From NCBI GenBank assembly GCA_003233345.1, contig QILK01000030.1, positions 1 through 35,795 on the forward strand: 35,795 bases of DNA, in the 5' to 3' direction. Made by a program: the position numbers and the translations under genes. Under the pieces are notes generated by a model. That model did no database searches and was not told the origin of the DNA. It saw nothing but the letters and a program-made list of their open reading frames with translations. This DNA comes from Gammaproteobacteria bacterium (lineage in GTDB: Bacteria; Pseudomonadota; Gammaproteobacteria; SZUA-21). This document shows, one piece after another, positions 1 through 7,214 of this stretch (position 1 is its first letter; every line of letters starts with the position of its first letter).

Positions 1-437
1 CTGAATTGAACACCATCGATACGTATCGGTAATACCTGAGCCCCCGACTTGTCGGCAATAAAACCGGTGCCATTGTAAATTTTCATTAACGATCCGGTGA
101 CGGTGATTCGCCCTTCCGGAAAAATAACAGCACGTTTATCCTGCTCCAGATAGCGAATCAATGATTTGGATGACAGTGGATTAGCCGGGTCCATCGGAAA
201 AAGATCCACTACCGAAGACATGATTCTTAGTAGCCAGCTTTTTGCCACATAAGTATTGACGGCAAAAGTCAGTTTATCCGGCAAGCAACTGGCGAGTATA
301 ATCGGGTCAATAAACGAACTGTGGTTGGCAATAATAAGGACGCGATTGCCAGCCTTGTGGTAGTTTTCGATCCCGACTATACGGATTCTATAAATTTTTT
401 TTAGAAAAAAGGCTATTATTGTTTTTAAAATTCTCAT
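1..437 (-). CDS. aas: Aas-like acyltransferase, N-terminal part (cut by window edge)
   Basis: Lysophospholipid/acylglycerophosphoethanolamine acyltransferase of the PlsC superfamily, acting at the inner membrane to re-acylate lysophospholipids. I translated it by hand from an ATG at 437; about 145 residues are present before the window ends. The catalytic NHSSFID (NHx4D) motif lies near residue 38, and the substrate-binding block FPEGRITVTGSLMKIY follows. That block is very close to the E. coli Aas form and unlike the shorter PlsC version. In full-length Aas an acyl-ACP synthetase domain follows the PlsC domain; that part would lie outside the window, so a stand-alone acyltransferase cannot be excluded. 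The N-terminus is basic with a hydrophobic stretch, as expected for a membrane-associated enzyme. Confidence 0.8.
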   Translation of the reverse strand, partial: MRILKTIIAFFLKKIYRIRIVGIENYHKAGNRVLIIANHSSFIDPIILASCLPDKLTFAVNTYVAKSWLLRIMSSVVDLFPMDPANPLSSKSLIRYLEQDKRAVIFPEGRITVTGSLMKIYNGTGFIADKSGAQVLPIRIDGVQF

Positions 438-484
438 AAAGTTATCTCACTGGATCTATCCTACTGGACTTTCCCTAAAAACCT

Positions 485-650
485 ATGTAGCCCGGACTTC
501 GCGCAGCGAACGCCGGGGAAAAGAATAACCAATTTAAATTCAACCAAAATCCTGCTAGCGCCCTATCAGAAGTACATCTCGCACATCTCGTGTTGCTGTT
601 CTGGCTATGTTCGTTTACCCGGCGTTCGCTGCGCGAAGTCCGGGCTACAT
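485..650. repeat. REP/BIME-like element, copy 1
   Basis: Two inverted copies of a roughly 31-bp GC-rich unit bracket about 100 bp of AT-rich sequence. The left unit (487-518) starts GTAGCCCGGACTTCGC and the right unit (618-648) is its reverse complement, GCGAAGTCCGGGCTAC; complementarity extends through AT at both ends. Each unit is also a small hairpin by itself (CCCGG...CCGGG outside, TTCGC...GCGAA inside). This is the architecture of paired REP sequences (BIMEs). A second related copy is at 3802-3957. No transposase of the RAYT (TnpA-REP) type is encoded in the window. Confidence 0.8.
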
Positions 651-849
651 CGTCGAGTAGTTTATCAACAATTTAATGGATAGTATTGTCTAAATTGCCC
701 ACCACCATTCGACCCATTATTACTTCTGCTCATGATTACCACATGTGTGATAATTACAATAAAGGTTACTGCAAGCAAGACTATCAGGAAATAGTCCTAA
801 TGTGCTAATTGACCTCATTTTGACTGGCCTGGCAGTTGTCATTGACGTA

Positions 850-879
850 TTCACTTAATTCCATAACAATAACTATACT
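850..879 (+). promoter_or_regulatory. Putative sigma-70 promoter of the hydrolase-rnd pair
   Basis: TTCACT (850-855) and TATACT (874-879) are separated by 18 bp and lie just upstream of the ribosome binding site AGGA (about 889-893) and the ATG at 901. The -10 match is good, the -35 moderate. This rests on pattern recognition only. Confidence 0.4.
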
Positions 880-900
880 GGCTTTCTACAGGATACGATC

Positions 901-1641
901 ATGCGCTTACGTGAATCAAATTCACCTATTCCCTATACTATCGATACGCTTGAACTTGGGCCGATGGAAAATATCATCTATTTGATTACCGATAATCAAT
1001 CCAGAAACGCAGCGGTTGTCGATCCAGCATGGGACCCAGCTAAGATAGTTAAGCTGGCAAAAGAAAAAGAGGTTAAAATTACCGATATTCTGTTGACACA
1101 CAGTCATCAGGATCATATCAATGGGGTCGAAAATATTCTTGAAGCCTTTGATGCCCGACTACACCTGAGTAAAGCGGAAGCACAATTCTGGGGTGCTGAT
1201 CTGATTAACCCGGAATTGCACTATGGTGGTGAAGTTATTAAAGTCGGGGATATTCAAATTTCGATACTGTTAACACCCGGTCATACGCCCGGCTCCGCTT
1301 GTTACTATCTAGACAATAAGCTGATTTCTGGCGACACCCTGTTTGTTTTTGGTTGTGGCCGTTGTGATTTACACGGCGGCGACCCCAATCAAATGTTCGA
1401 TACACTAAAAAAAATATCGACTGATTTGCCCGCCGATACCATCACCTTGCCCGGACATAATTACGCGATCAAAACAAGCTGTACGCTGGAAGAACAAATA
1501 AGCGGAAACCCTTTTTTACACTTTAGCGACAAGGCATCCTTTAGCGACTTTCGTATGCATCAGCACGATCTGCAGCGTTTATCACCCTATGCACCCATTC
1601 TGAAATCAGAAATGAATCACTTTAATCGACAATCACTGTGA
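901..1641 (+). CDS. Metallo-beta-lactamase-fold hydrolase (glyoxalase II-like)
   Basis: Predicted dinuclear-metal hydrolase of the MBL superfamily, 246 residues. Metal ligands can be read in order: THSHQDH (His67, His69, Asp71, His72), TPGHTPG (His128), SGDTLF (Asp145) and LPGHNY (His186). The GCGRCDLHGGDPNQMF stretch after Asp145 is typical of hydroxyacylglutathione hydrolase/YcbL-type proteins. The substrate may be a glutathione thioester, but this is inferred; the C-terminal substrate domain of classical GloB is not obvious. The ATG at 901 has AGGA seven bases upstream. The stop overlaps the GTG start of rnd (GTGA), so the two are probably co-translated. The sulfur-transport pair downstream hints at, but does not prove, a sulfur-compound role. 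Confidence 0.85.
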   Translation: MRLRESNSPIPYTIDTLELGPMENIIYLITDNQSRNAAVVDPAWDPAKIVKLAKEKEVKITDILLTHSHQDHINGVENILEAFDARLHLSKAEAQFWGADLINPELHYGGEVIKVGDIQISILLTPGHTPGSACYYLDNKLISGDTLFVFGCGRCDLHGGDPNQMFDTLKKISTDLPADTITLPGHNYAIKTSCTLEEQISGNPFLHFSDKASFSDFRMHQHDLQRLSPYAPILKSEMNHFNRQSL

Positions 1642-2783
1642 CAGTAGTCTATATAGAAAGCCAAGACACCTTAGCCACTGCGTGTGACGCCCTGCAGTCG
1701 CAACCCTGGATCGCTATCGATACAGAGTTTTCGCGCGAGCGCACCTATTATGCCAAACTGTGTTTAATTCAAATCGCATCATCCGATCAGGTCATTCTAA
1801 TTGATCCACTTAAACTAGAATCTTTAGAACCACTCAATGCGATTTTAACCAATCCGAATATTTTGAAAGTATTTCATGCCGCCTATCAGGATCTGGAAAT
1901 ATTTTACACGCTCTTTGGTCAACTTCCCGGACCACTGTTTGATACCCAACTCGCAGCAGCATTACTCGGATTAGGCAATCAAACAGGCTATGCCAATCTG
2001 GTATACGAAATTATGGGCGTTTCACTCAACAAATCACAAACCCGAACCGATTGGTCAAAGCGCCCGCTTAGTGATAAGCAAATCGAATACGCCATAGATG
2101 ATGTCAGATACCTGTTCCAGTTATATCCAAAAATCGATGCGCAACTAACCAGCCTGGGGAGAAGAGATTGGTTACAAGCGGATCTGGAAAAACTTTCCGA
2201 TAGCCGTTCATTTGAAATTGATCAGGATAAATTGTGGTGCAAGGTTAAAGGCTACCAACGATTATCAGGTATACAATTAGCCATACTAAAGCAACTGGCG
2301 ACTTGGCGTGAAGGTTTGGCGCAAAAACAAGACCGACCACGCAAACATGTCTTAAGGGATGACATCCTGATTAGCCTGGCCCGGCTCAAACCAGAGTCCA
2401 GGGAAGCGATTGCCAGTATACCTAATCTATTAAGGTCACTTTCCAACTCACTTATAGATGAAGTAATAGCAATAAACAAACAAGTGCTGAAGTCAAGCAA
2501 AGACGAATGGCCAGTATTACCTTCGTATACGCGGCTAAGCAAGCAGGAAGAAATACTTGCCGATGCATTGATGATTGTTTTAAAGTGGGCGGCGAAAAAA
2601 CATCATTTAAGCAGCGAAATCATTGCCACACGTAAAGACATAGAAAAATTGATTCTCGATAAAGATACCCAGCCAATAATGCAAGGCTGGCGATTTGACT
2701 ATGCCGGGAAATATTTATCAGACTTCCTGCAAGGAAAAGCTCAATTGCGGGCAATACAAGGCAAGTTGGAACTGGCTTATTGA
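1638..2783 (+). CDS. rnd: Ribonuclease D
   Basis: 3'-5' exoribonuclease that trims tRNA precursors and other small stable RNAs in the cytoplasm. The 381-residue protein has the DEDD-y exonuclease signature: IAIDTEFSRERTYY (Asp28, Glu30), FHAAYQDLEIF (Asp85) and YAIDDVRYL (Tyr151, Asp155). The C-terminal half contains an HRDC-like helical domain (about residues 210-290), giving the usual length for Rnd. Translation starts at GTG, four bases inside the upstream hydrolase gene (GTGA overlap), consistent with translational coupling. Its 3' end overlaps the 3' end of the convergent YeeE-type gene by 7 bp. Confidence 0.93.
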   Translation: MTVVYIESQDTLATACDALQSQPWIAIDTEFSRERTYYAKLCLIQIASSDQVILIDPLKLESLEPLNAILTNPNILKVFHAAYQDLEIFYTLFGQLPGPLFDTQLAAALLGLGNQTGYANLVYEIMGVSLNKSQTRTDWSKRPLSDKQIEYAIDDVRYLFQLYPKIDAQLTSLGRRDWLQADLEKLSDSRSFEIDQDKLWCKVKGYQRLSGIQLAILKQLATWREGLAQKQDRPRKHVLRDDILISLARLKPESREAIASIPNLLRSLSNSLIDEVIAINKQVLKSSKDEWPVLPSYTRLSKQEEILADALMIVLKWAAKKHHLSSEIIATRKDIEKLILDKDTQPIMQGWRFDYAGKYLSDFLQGKAQLRAIQGKLELAY

Positions 2784-3190
2784 TTTGCCCGCATGACTGC
2801 TGCAAATCCGTAAATATAGGTCCCGATTCCAATCCCAAATATGACAAACAAAGCCAGCAATTTTCCTTCTCCCAGCATCGCAGGCGCAGTGCCTGGGCAC
2901 GATCCTGCAAGCCCCCAGCCAATACCAAATAGCAACGAACCAACAAGCAATCCTTTTTTGATTGGCTTGGTACTAAAGGTTAGTTTTTCATGCGTCCAGA
3001 CAGAAGTTGCATTCACTTTTTTAAGAATCTGATTACCAACAATCCCCACTAAAACAGCACTGGAAATAATCCACAATAGCTGAAAATTTTCCAGTAAAAA
3101 TAACTGGGCGTAATAGTCGTAATGTGTTGCACCGGCCCTGCTTAACAAAAAACCAAATAAAATACCCAATAGTAAAAATCCTGCTCTCAT
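2777..3190 (-). CDS. YeeE/YedE-family sulfur-transport protein, C-terminal-half type
   Basis: Small integral membrane protein (137 residues, about four hydrophobic segments) of the YeeE/YedE Sulf_transp family. The diagnostic motif is GWGLAGSCPGTAPAMLGEGK at about residues 90-109, which supplies a conserved membrane-embedded cysteine. In characterised relatives such as TsuA these cysteines relay thiosulfate across the membrane. Here the transporter is split into two genes; this one corresponds to the second half. It starts 3 bp after the stop of its partner (3194-3703), so the two are very likely co-translated. The actual substrate (thiosulfate or another sulfur species) is inferred. Confidence 0.85.
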   Translation of the reverse strand: MRAGFLLLGILFGFLLSRAGATHYDYYAQLFLLENFQLLWIISSAVLVGIVGNQILKKVNATSVWTHEKLTFSTKPIKKGLLVGSLLFGIGWGLAGSCPGTAPAMLGEGKLLALFVIFGIGIGTYIYGFAAVMRANQ

Positions 3191-3193
3191 TGA

Positions 3194-3703
3194 TTAACTC
3201 CCGGCAAACAAAAAGAATAAAAGCTGAACGACAAGCAATCCACCGGCAAAAAACAGACCCCCGGCTATCAAACTTGCAGGATTAAGCAATGAGCAACCAA
3301 CAATGACATGACCGCTCGTGCAGCCACCGCTCATTCTGGCACCTATACCCATTAAAATACCACCGAAGGAGACAATCAAAATTTTAAAAAAATCATTGTC
3401 TGGCATCACCCTTTCGTAGGTTTCGCCCATCAAAAGTGACACCTCCCATTGCCCATTTGGAGAAGTTATAACCGACAGAAAACCACCGAGAGGGATACCG
3501 ACAATAAACCAAAACCGCCAATTAAACAGACTTTTATACTCATCTTGATGGAAGTAATCCAGCTTAGAGGCTAAACCACAAAAATTGCCATAGGCTAATG
3601 AGCAACCTAGTTGCTTATTGCTAAGCGTATGTTGAAGCAACGCAAACAACCCTATCGCAAGACCACCGACCCAGCCAACCCAAATTGCCTCTTCAGTCAT
3701 CAT
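3194..3703 (-). CDS. YeeE/YedE-family sulfur-transport protein, N-terminal-half type
   Basis: Membrane protein of 169 residues, first gene of the split YeeE/YedE pair. The signature GGCTSGHVIVGCSLLNPASL (about residues 125-144) carries the conserved Cys of the first sulfur-transport repeat and a second Cys nearby. Several hydrophobic segments are visible (about 8-27, 62-85, 104-125, 140-165). With the 137-residue partner it should make one functional channel or transporter for thiosulfate-like sulfur. No rhodanese, TusA or SoxR/ArsR regulator gene, often found beside such pairs, is present here. Confidence 0.85.
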   Translation of the reverse strand: MMTEEAIWVGWVGGLAIGLFALLQHTLSNKQLGCSLAYGNFCGLASKLDYFHQDEYKSLFNWRFWFIVGIPLGGFLSVITSPNGQWEVSLLMGETYERVMPDNDFFKILIVSFGGILMGIGARMSGGCTSGHVIVGCSLLNPASLIAGGLFFAGGLLVVQLLFFLFAGS

Positions 3704-4033
3704 TACCCCAAAGATTAATCGAAAGCTATATATTAGAGACTTCTAATATAAATTAAAATTACTTTCCTTTATCATGCTATTGCTTGTTTTAATTCGCTCA
3801 AGTAGCCCGGACTTCGCACAGCGAACGCCGGGGAAAGAAATATGATCCGAAATTCAATTAAAACAAGAATATGCGCAAGGTAGCCGGTAACTGACTAAGA
3901 CACGGAAGAATAGAATGTTCGTTCTCCCGGCGTTCGCTTCGCGAAGTCCGAACTACAGATTAGGGATGTAAGGGACGATAATCAATCTTATAAATTAACG
4001 GCAAAGCGGGATATGTGAGAATATTACTTCTAA
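3704..4033. other. Intergenic region carrying REP-like copy 2
   Basis: This 330-bp gap between two minus-strand genes contains the REP-like element at 3802-3957. The flanks are AT-rich; I see no coding frame or RNA gene in them. Confidence 0.5.
3802..3957. repeat. REP/BIME-like element, copy 2
   Basis: Same architecture as the element at 485-650. The left unit (3802-3833) begins GTAGCCCGGACTTCGC; the inverted right unit (3926-3956) ends GCGAAGTCCGAACTAC. The copy is slightly degenerate (GCACAGCG for GCGCAGCG on the left, CCGAAC for CCGGGC on the right). The spacer is AT-rich and keeps traces of the first copy, such as AAATTCAA after the left unit and ATGTTCGTT before the right unit. Whole elements therefore appear related, not just their ends. 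Confidence 0.78.
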
Positions 4034-4663
4034 CTAGCGACTACATTTAAATAAATATTCCTGAATCCCGTTTTTCAATAATAATGACTGCTGAATACTA
4101 AAACGCGGCATTAACTGGGTAAAATCGGTCTGGTTATAAGCCTTTATAGGAACAGTTTTAGCGCTAGCATTACTCAGTCGCACTAAGCTATTATTGATTA
4201 ATTCGAATTCCCCCGGTTCCTCTGGTAGTTTCTCATGGGTATACACATAAGCATGCATCAAAGTTTCATCATGTGTTAATGTCTCCAGAAAGCGACATAA
4301 AAAAGCAAATACTTCCCGATCAAGATAATTTATTCCATCCCAGCACAACACAACATCAAAAACAAGATTTTCAGGGAGCTTTAGATATTGAGACGTTAAT
4401 CGGTATAATCGTTTATAGAAAACACTGTGATCTTCATTAGGTTTACGCTTTTGCTTGCGCAAAAAGGCAAATATATCCGTTATAATTATATTATTACCGT
4501 TTTGGTTAATTAATGCTTGGGTATTATCCGCAGATAAACCAAATTCTACAATCGCCAAATGCTGTCTGCCTTTTATTTTCTCAAGTAAACGACCCATCAC
4601 CGGACTATTGAAAGTACTGCTGAGTGTTTGCTGGTTTTTTTTGACGACAGATGATCTAAACAC
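4034..4663 (-). CDS. Uncharacterised protein with a degenerate methyltransferase-like fold
   Basis: Cytoplasmic protein of 209 residues that I do not recognise as a named family. The pattern resembles a class I SAM-dependent methyltransferase: a first strand plus turn (LAIVEFGLSADN, about residues 36-47), an acidic second strand (NIIITDIFAFL), and a strand-helix block FDVVLCWDGINYLDREVFAFL (about 102-122). The glycine-rich SAM loop (GxGxG) is missing, so catalysis is doubtful. Translation probably starts at GTG (4663) behind AGGA. It is not tightly linked to a neighbour. The call is structural inference from motif order only. Confidence 0.55.
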   Translation of the reverse strand: MFRSSVVKKNQQTLSSTFNSPVMGRLLEKIKGRQHLAIVEFGLSADNTQALINQNGNNIIITDIFAFLRKQKRKPNEDHSVFYKRLYRLTSQYLKLPENLVFDVVLCWDGINYLDREVFAFLCRFLETLTHDETLMHAYVYTHEKLPEEPGEFELINNSLVRLSNASAKTVPIKAYNQTDFTQLMPRFSIQQSLLLKNGIQEYLFKCSR

Positions 4664-4867
4664 AATACTAATCCTGTAGGTAACAAACTAAAATCCCGTT
4701 TCTAAACACTATAACGTCAACAACGGTTAGTTTCTTTACCTGACAAGATTCAAACTCCGTGAATTATTCGTTATTCCACAGATAAAAAGGTAATAAAAGC
4801 ATCACCCAAAAATATTGGGCACAATAGCTTTGTGACACAGACACTAAGTATGTATCCACTAAAATAG

Positions 4868-4892
4868 TTAACCCCAGCTAACGCGGGGTTAA
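4868..4892 (-). terminator. Putative intrinsic terminator of the cold-shock gene
   Basis: A perfect 8-bp stem TTAACCCC/GGGGTTAA with a 9-base loop lies about 35 bp past the cold-shock stop codon. Read on the minus strand it is followed by the modest T-rich stretch CTATTTTA, so termination may be partial. Confidence 0.55.
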
Positions 4893-4925
4893 AATGGAAG
4901 ATTTATTCTGAAAGAGTTTGCAGAA

Positions 4926-5129
4926 CTAGTCTTTAATTACATTTTTAGCTAACAATCCTTTTTCGCCCTTTTCCATATCGTATGTCACCATCTGTCCTTG
5001 TGTCAGTGTCTTAAATCCAGAGCCCTGAATAGCGGTATGATGAACAAAAACATCATCACCACCTTCTTGAGGTTGAATAAAACCAAATCCCTTGTCCTGA
5101 TTAAACCATTTAACTGTACCTGTAGCCAT
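4926..5129 (-). CDS. Cold-shock protein (CspA family)
   Basis: Single-domain RNA-binding cold-shock protein of 67 residues, acting as an RNA chaperone in the cytoplasm. The two RNP motifs are clear: KGFGFIQP (RNP1) and VFVHHTAI (RNP2), after the usual GTVKWFN start. I chose the ATG at 5129 because AGGTG lies seven bases upstream; a GTG three codons earlier is in frame but overlaps that site. The gene has its own leader and terminator and stands alone. The paralogue (CspA, CspD, CspE or other) cannot be decided, so no symbol is given. Confidence 0.93.
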   Translation of the reverse strand: MATGTVKWFNQDKGFGFIQPQEGGDDVFVHHTAIQGSGFKTLTQGQMVTYDMEKGEKGLLAKNVIKD

Positions 5130-5191
5130 AACTAACACCTCATGTACTTATAACAAATATACATGCAGAACCAAGACACGAAAGATTTACA

Positions 5192-5233
5192 CGTCCCAAG
5201 CCTGGACGCTGTCCTTGAGTACTCACAGGACAG
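5192..5233 (-). promoter_or_regulatory. Structured 5' leader of the cold-shock mRNA
   Basis: Two adjacent inverted repeats lie in the leader: CGTCC/GGACG (5192-5196 with 5204-5208) and CTGTCCT/AGGACAG (5209-5215 with 5227-5233), the latter enclosing GAGTACTC. Long folded leaders are characteristic of cold-inducible csp mRNAs, where they act as temperature-dependent translation switches. The function here is inferred from position and folding potential. Confidence 0.45.
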
Positions 5234-5265
5234 AACTCCCATTTCCATGTACCACATAATTACTG

Positions 5266-5294
5266 AGTATAGACTCGAACTGTGGGATTTTCGA
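5266..5294 (-). promoter_or_regulatory. Putative promoter of the cold-shock gene
   Basis: On the minus strand, TCGAAA (5294-5289) and TATACT (5271-5266) are 17 bp apart. Transcription would begin near 5259 and give a leader of about 130 bases, similar in scale to E. coli cspA. Confidence 0.42.
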
Positions 5295-5453
5295 CATCAT
5301 ACAATCAACATAATCAAATAGTTATTTAGTATATTAGAAAATTAGCAAAATATTATTTGATGACTAAGATAAAATTCTGATTAGCTACCTCACCCTTTAA
5401 AAAATTAACTAATGATTCGGTAGCATCATCCGCTAAATAGGTAATTGGAGTTG

Positions 5454-7214
5454 ATGGTTAATATGAGAAGGAACCCCACAAAAATTCTGTCTTTGCAAAG
5501 CACCGTGTTGGTGTTTTTACTCTGTGCACTTTCGTTAGTAAATGCCAAACCTGCTGTTGATCTTAGAATTCTGATCGATGTTTCTGGCAGTATGAAAAAA
5601 AATGATCCGAATAATTTGCGTGTTCCCGCATTAAGATTGCTGATACAGTTATTGCCACCAACCGCAAAAGCAGGCATCTGGACTTTTGACGGTAAAACCA
5701 CAGTCCATTCTAACTGGGGTCGCACCTCGCGCCAGTGGAAAGACGCCGCACTAAAATCAACGCACCTTATACATTCTTCCGGTAAATTAACCAATATCGA
5801 AAACGCGTTGGACACGGTAACTAAAAAGTGGCCGATTAAAGGGCTAGATAACAACCGCCATATTATACTGCTATCGGATGGCATGGTCGATGTCTCAAAA
5901 AATTCTGTCGACAACAGCAAATCCCGAAACAGAATTCTCTCAGGTTTTATCGCTAAAATGCAAAGTGCCAATATTAAAGTTCATACAATCGCACTATCAA
6001 ATAATGCTGATATTAAATTAATGCAAACTGTATCGCTGGAAACCAATGGCACCCATATTCGCATCGCTGATACTAAAAGTCTTCACAAGGTTTTTCTGAA
6101 ATTATTTGAGTCTTCAACAAAGCTCGACAAAATACCCATTACCAACAATCAGATTACGGTCGACAAAAATATTTCAGATATGACCATATTGCTATTTAAG
6201 ACAGACTCAAAGCAAGTCCGCTCGATAGTCTCGCCAGCCGGCGTGACGTTAAATTTCCCTTCTGCGGATAAAAATGTTCGCTGGCATCAGGACAAAAACT
6301 ATGACCTGATTACAATCACTAAACCAGAACCGGGACTATGGAAGCTAAATACACAAGTCGATCCAGATAACCGTGTCATTGTTGTTACCGACTTAAAACT
6401 GCAAGTATCACCATTGCCAGACAATATACTGGCAGGCGAGAGCGTCGCCATACACGCGCGATTAATCAGCAAAAAAGAAAAAAACCTGAGTAAAAAACTA
6501 CTGCAACTAACGCGTTTTTTTGTTGCTTTTGCCAAACTTGGTAAGCAAACGATACCACGGCACGAAAATGGGGACGCAATAATCAAGCAATTGCCGATTC
6601 CCGGAAAACCGGGTACTTATACTTTTCAGGTGAGCGCTAAAAGTGCCAGCTTCGAGCGTATTCAACACCATGAAATAACGGTTCATAAGAAGCCGCTTAC
6701 CGTCAATGTTGCTAAAGATCCAGACAAGCAGCAAACCACCGTAGAGGTCACACCGACTCATGGTCTGTTCAAAACAGAAACATTGGGCGTCATCATGAAA
6801 TTTGCGGATGGCATCAGCCGAAATTTCACGATAGACCCGTCACGAAACCATCGCCTAAAAGTGCCTAAGCAATACAATGGCGGCGAGATAGAAATTGAGC
6901 TAACAGGATTAAGAACCAACGGGAGTCAATATAAGTATGTCTTGGCATCTCAATTGCCAAAATATTTACCCAAGGCTTTACCCGAAGCCGTATCCAAGAA
7001 CACGAAGCACAAAGAAATTATTACCGATGCCCAGCCAGTGACAGCACCCAAGAAAAAAAGGGCTAAGCAACCCAGACACCCCAGGAAAGCCCAGGTCAAA
7101 TCGGCGGACACTAACTGGACGCTGGTGATCATCATCGTTTTTCTGATTAACCTGATAGGGGCTTCCGCTTTTACCTACTTCTTCTTTTTGCGTAACCGGA
7201 ATAACAATGAGTAG
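5454..7214 (+). CDS. VWA-domain protein, periplasmic with a C-terminal membrane anchor
   Basis: Protein of about 586 residues with a Sec signal peptide (basic start MRRNPTK, hydrophobic core, likely cleavage after VNA near residue 31). A von Willebrand factor A domain follows directly, with a complete metal-ion adhesion site: DVSGSM (Asp42, Ser44, Ser46), Thr113 in GKLTN and Asp142 in LLSDG. The middle (about 215-520) looks like beta-sandwich domains. A Pro/Lys-rich stretch then leads to one transmembrane helix (about 552-575) and a short RNRNNNE tail. It resembles the uncharacterised gammaproteobacterial VWA family I know as TIGR03503, recalled from memory and not checked. The start is uncertain: ATG 5454 and ATG 5463 both follow GGAG at 5447-5450. 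The 3' end overlaps the next gene by 8 bp. Ligand and function are unknown. Confidence 0.82.
   Translation: MVNMRRNPTKILSLQSTVLVFLLCALSLVNAKPAVDLRILIDVSGSMKKNDPNNLRVPALRLLIQLLPPTAKAGIWTFDGKTTVHSNWGRTSRQWKDAALKSTHLIHSSGKLTNIENALDTVTKKWPIKGLDNNRHIILLSDGMVDVSKNSVDNSKSRNRILSGFIAKMQSANIKVHTIALSNNADIKLMQTVSLETNGTHIRIADTKSLHKVFLKLFESSTKLDKIPITNNQITVDKNISDMTILLFKTDSKQVRSIVSPAGVTLNFPSADKNVRWHQDKNYDLITITKPEPGLWKLNTQVDPDNRVIVVTDLKLQVSPLPDNILAGESVAIHARLISKKEKNLSKKLLQLTRFFVAFAKLGKQTIPRHENGDAIIKQLPIPGKPGTYTFQVSAKSASFERIQHHEITVHKKPLTVNVAKDPDKQQTTVEVTPTHGLFKTETLGVIMKFADGISRNFTIDPSRNHRLKVPKQYNGGEIEIELTGLRTNGSQYKYVLASQLPKYLPKALPEAVSKNTKHKEIITDAQPVTAPKKKRAKQPRHPRKAQVKSADTNWTLVIIIVFLINLIGASAFTYFFFLRNRNNNE

Larger units (their letters stand above)
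438..900. other. Intergenic region with the REP-like element and a promoter
   Basis: This 463-bp gap separates divergent genes. It holds the REP-like element at 485-650 and a plausible promoter just before the hydrolase gene. I see no further open frame with coding character and no RNA gene in the AT-rich remainder (651-849). Confidence 0.5.
5130..5453. other. Intergenic region between the divergent csp and VWA genes
   Basis: The left half is the cold-shock leader and its promoter. The right half (about 5300-5453) is AT-rich and must contain the promoter of the VWA operon, but I see no convincing -35/-10 pair there. No additional gene is visible. Confidence 0.45.

Noticed and set aside
485-650. 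Interpretation of the inverted repeats as a CRISPR array or intrinsic terminator pair
   Set aside because: There are only two inverted units per locus, not directly repeated units with regular spacers, and no T-runs follow the hairpins.
5136-5138. GTG at 5138 as start of the cold-shock protein
   Set aside because: It sits in the AGGTG ribosome binding site of the ATG at 5129, and cold-shock proteins of this class begin directly with [10 protein letters not shown]-like sequence.
5445-5453. TTG at 5445 as start of the VWA protein
   Set aside because: It has no upstream ribosome binding site and overlaps the GGAG that would serve the ATG codons at 5454 or 5463.
5426-5971. 181-residue open frame on the minus strand opposite the VWA gene
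   Set aside because: It overlaps the signal peptide and MIDAS-coding region of a clearly real gene, has no recognisable domain, and its composition reflects the opposite strand.
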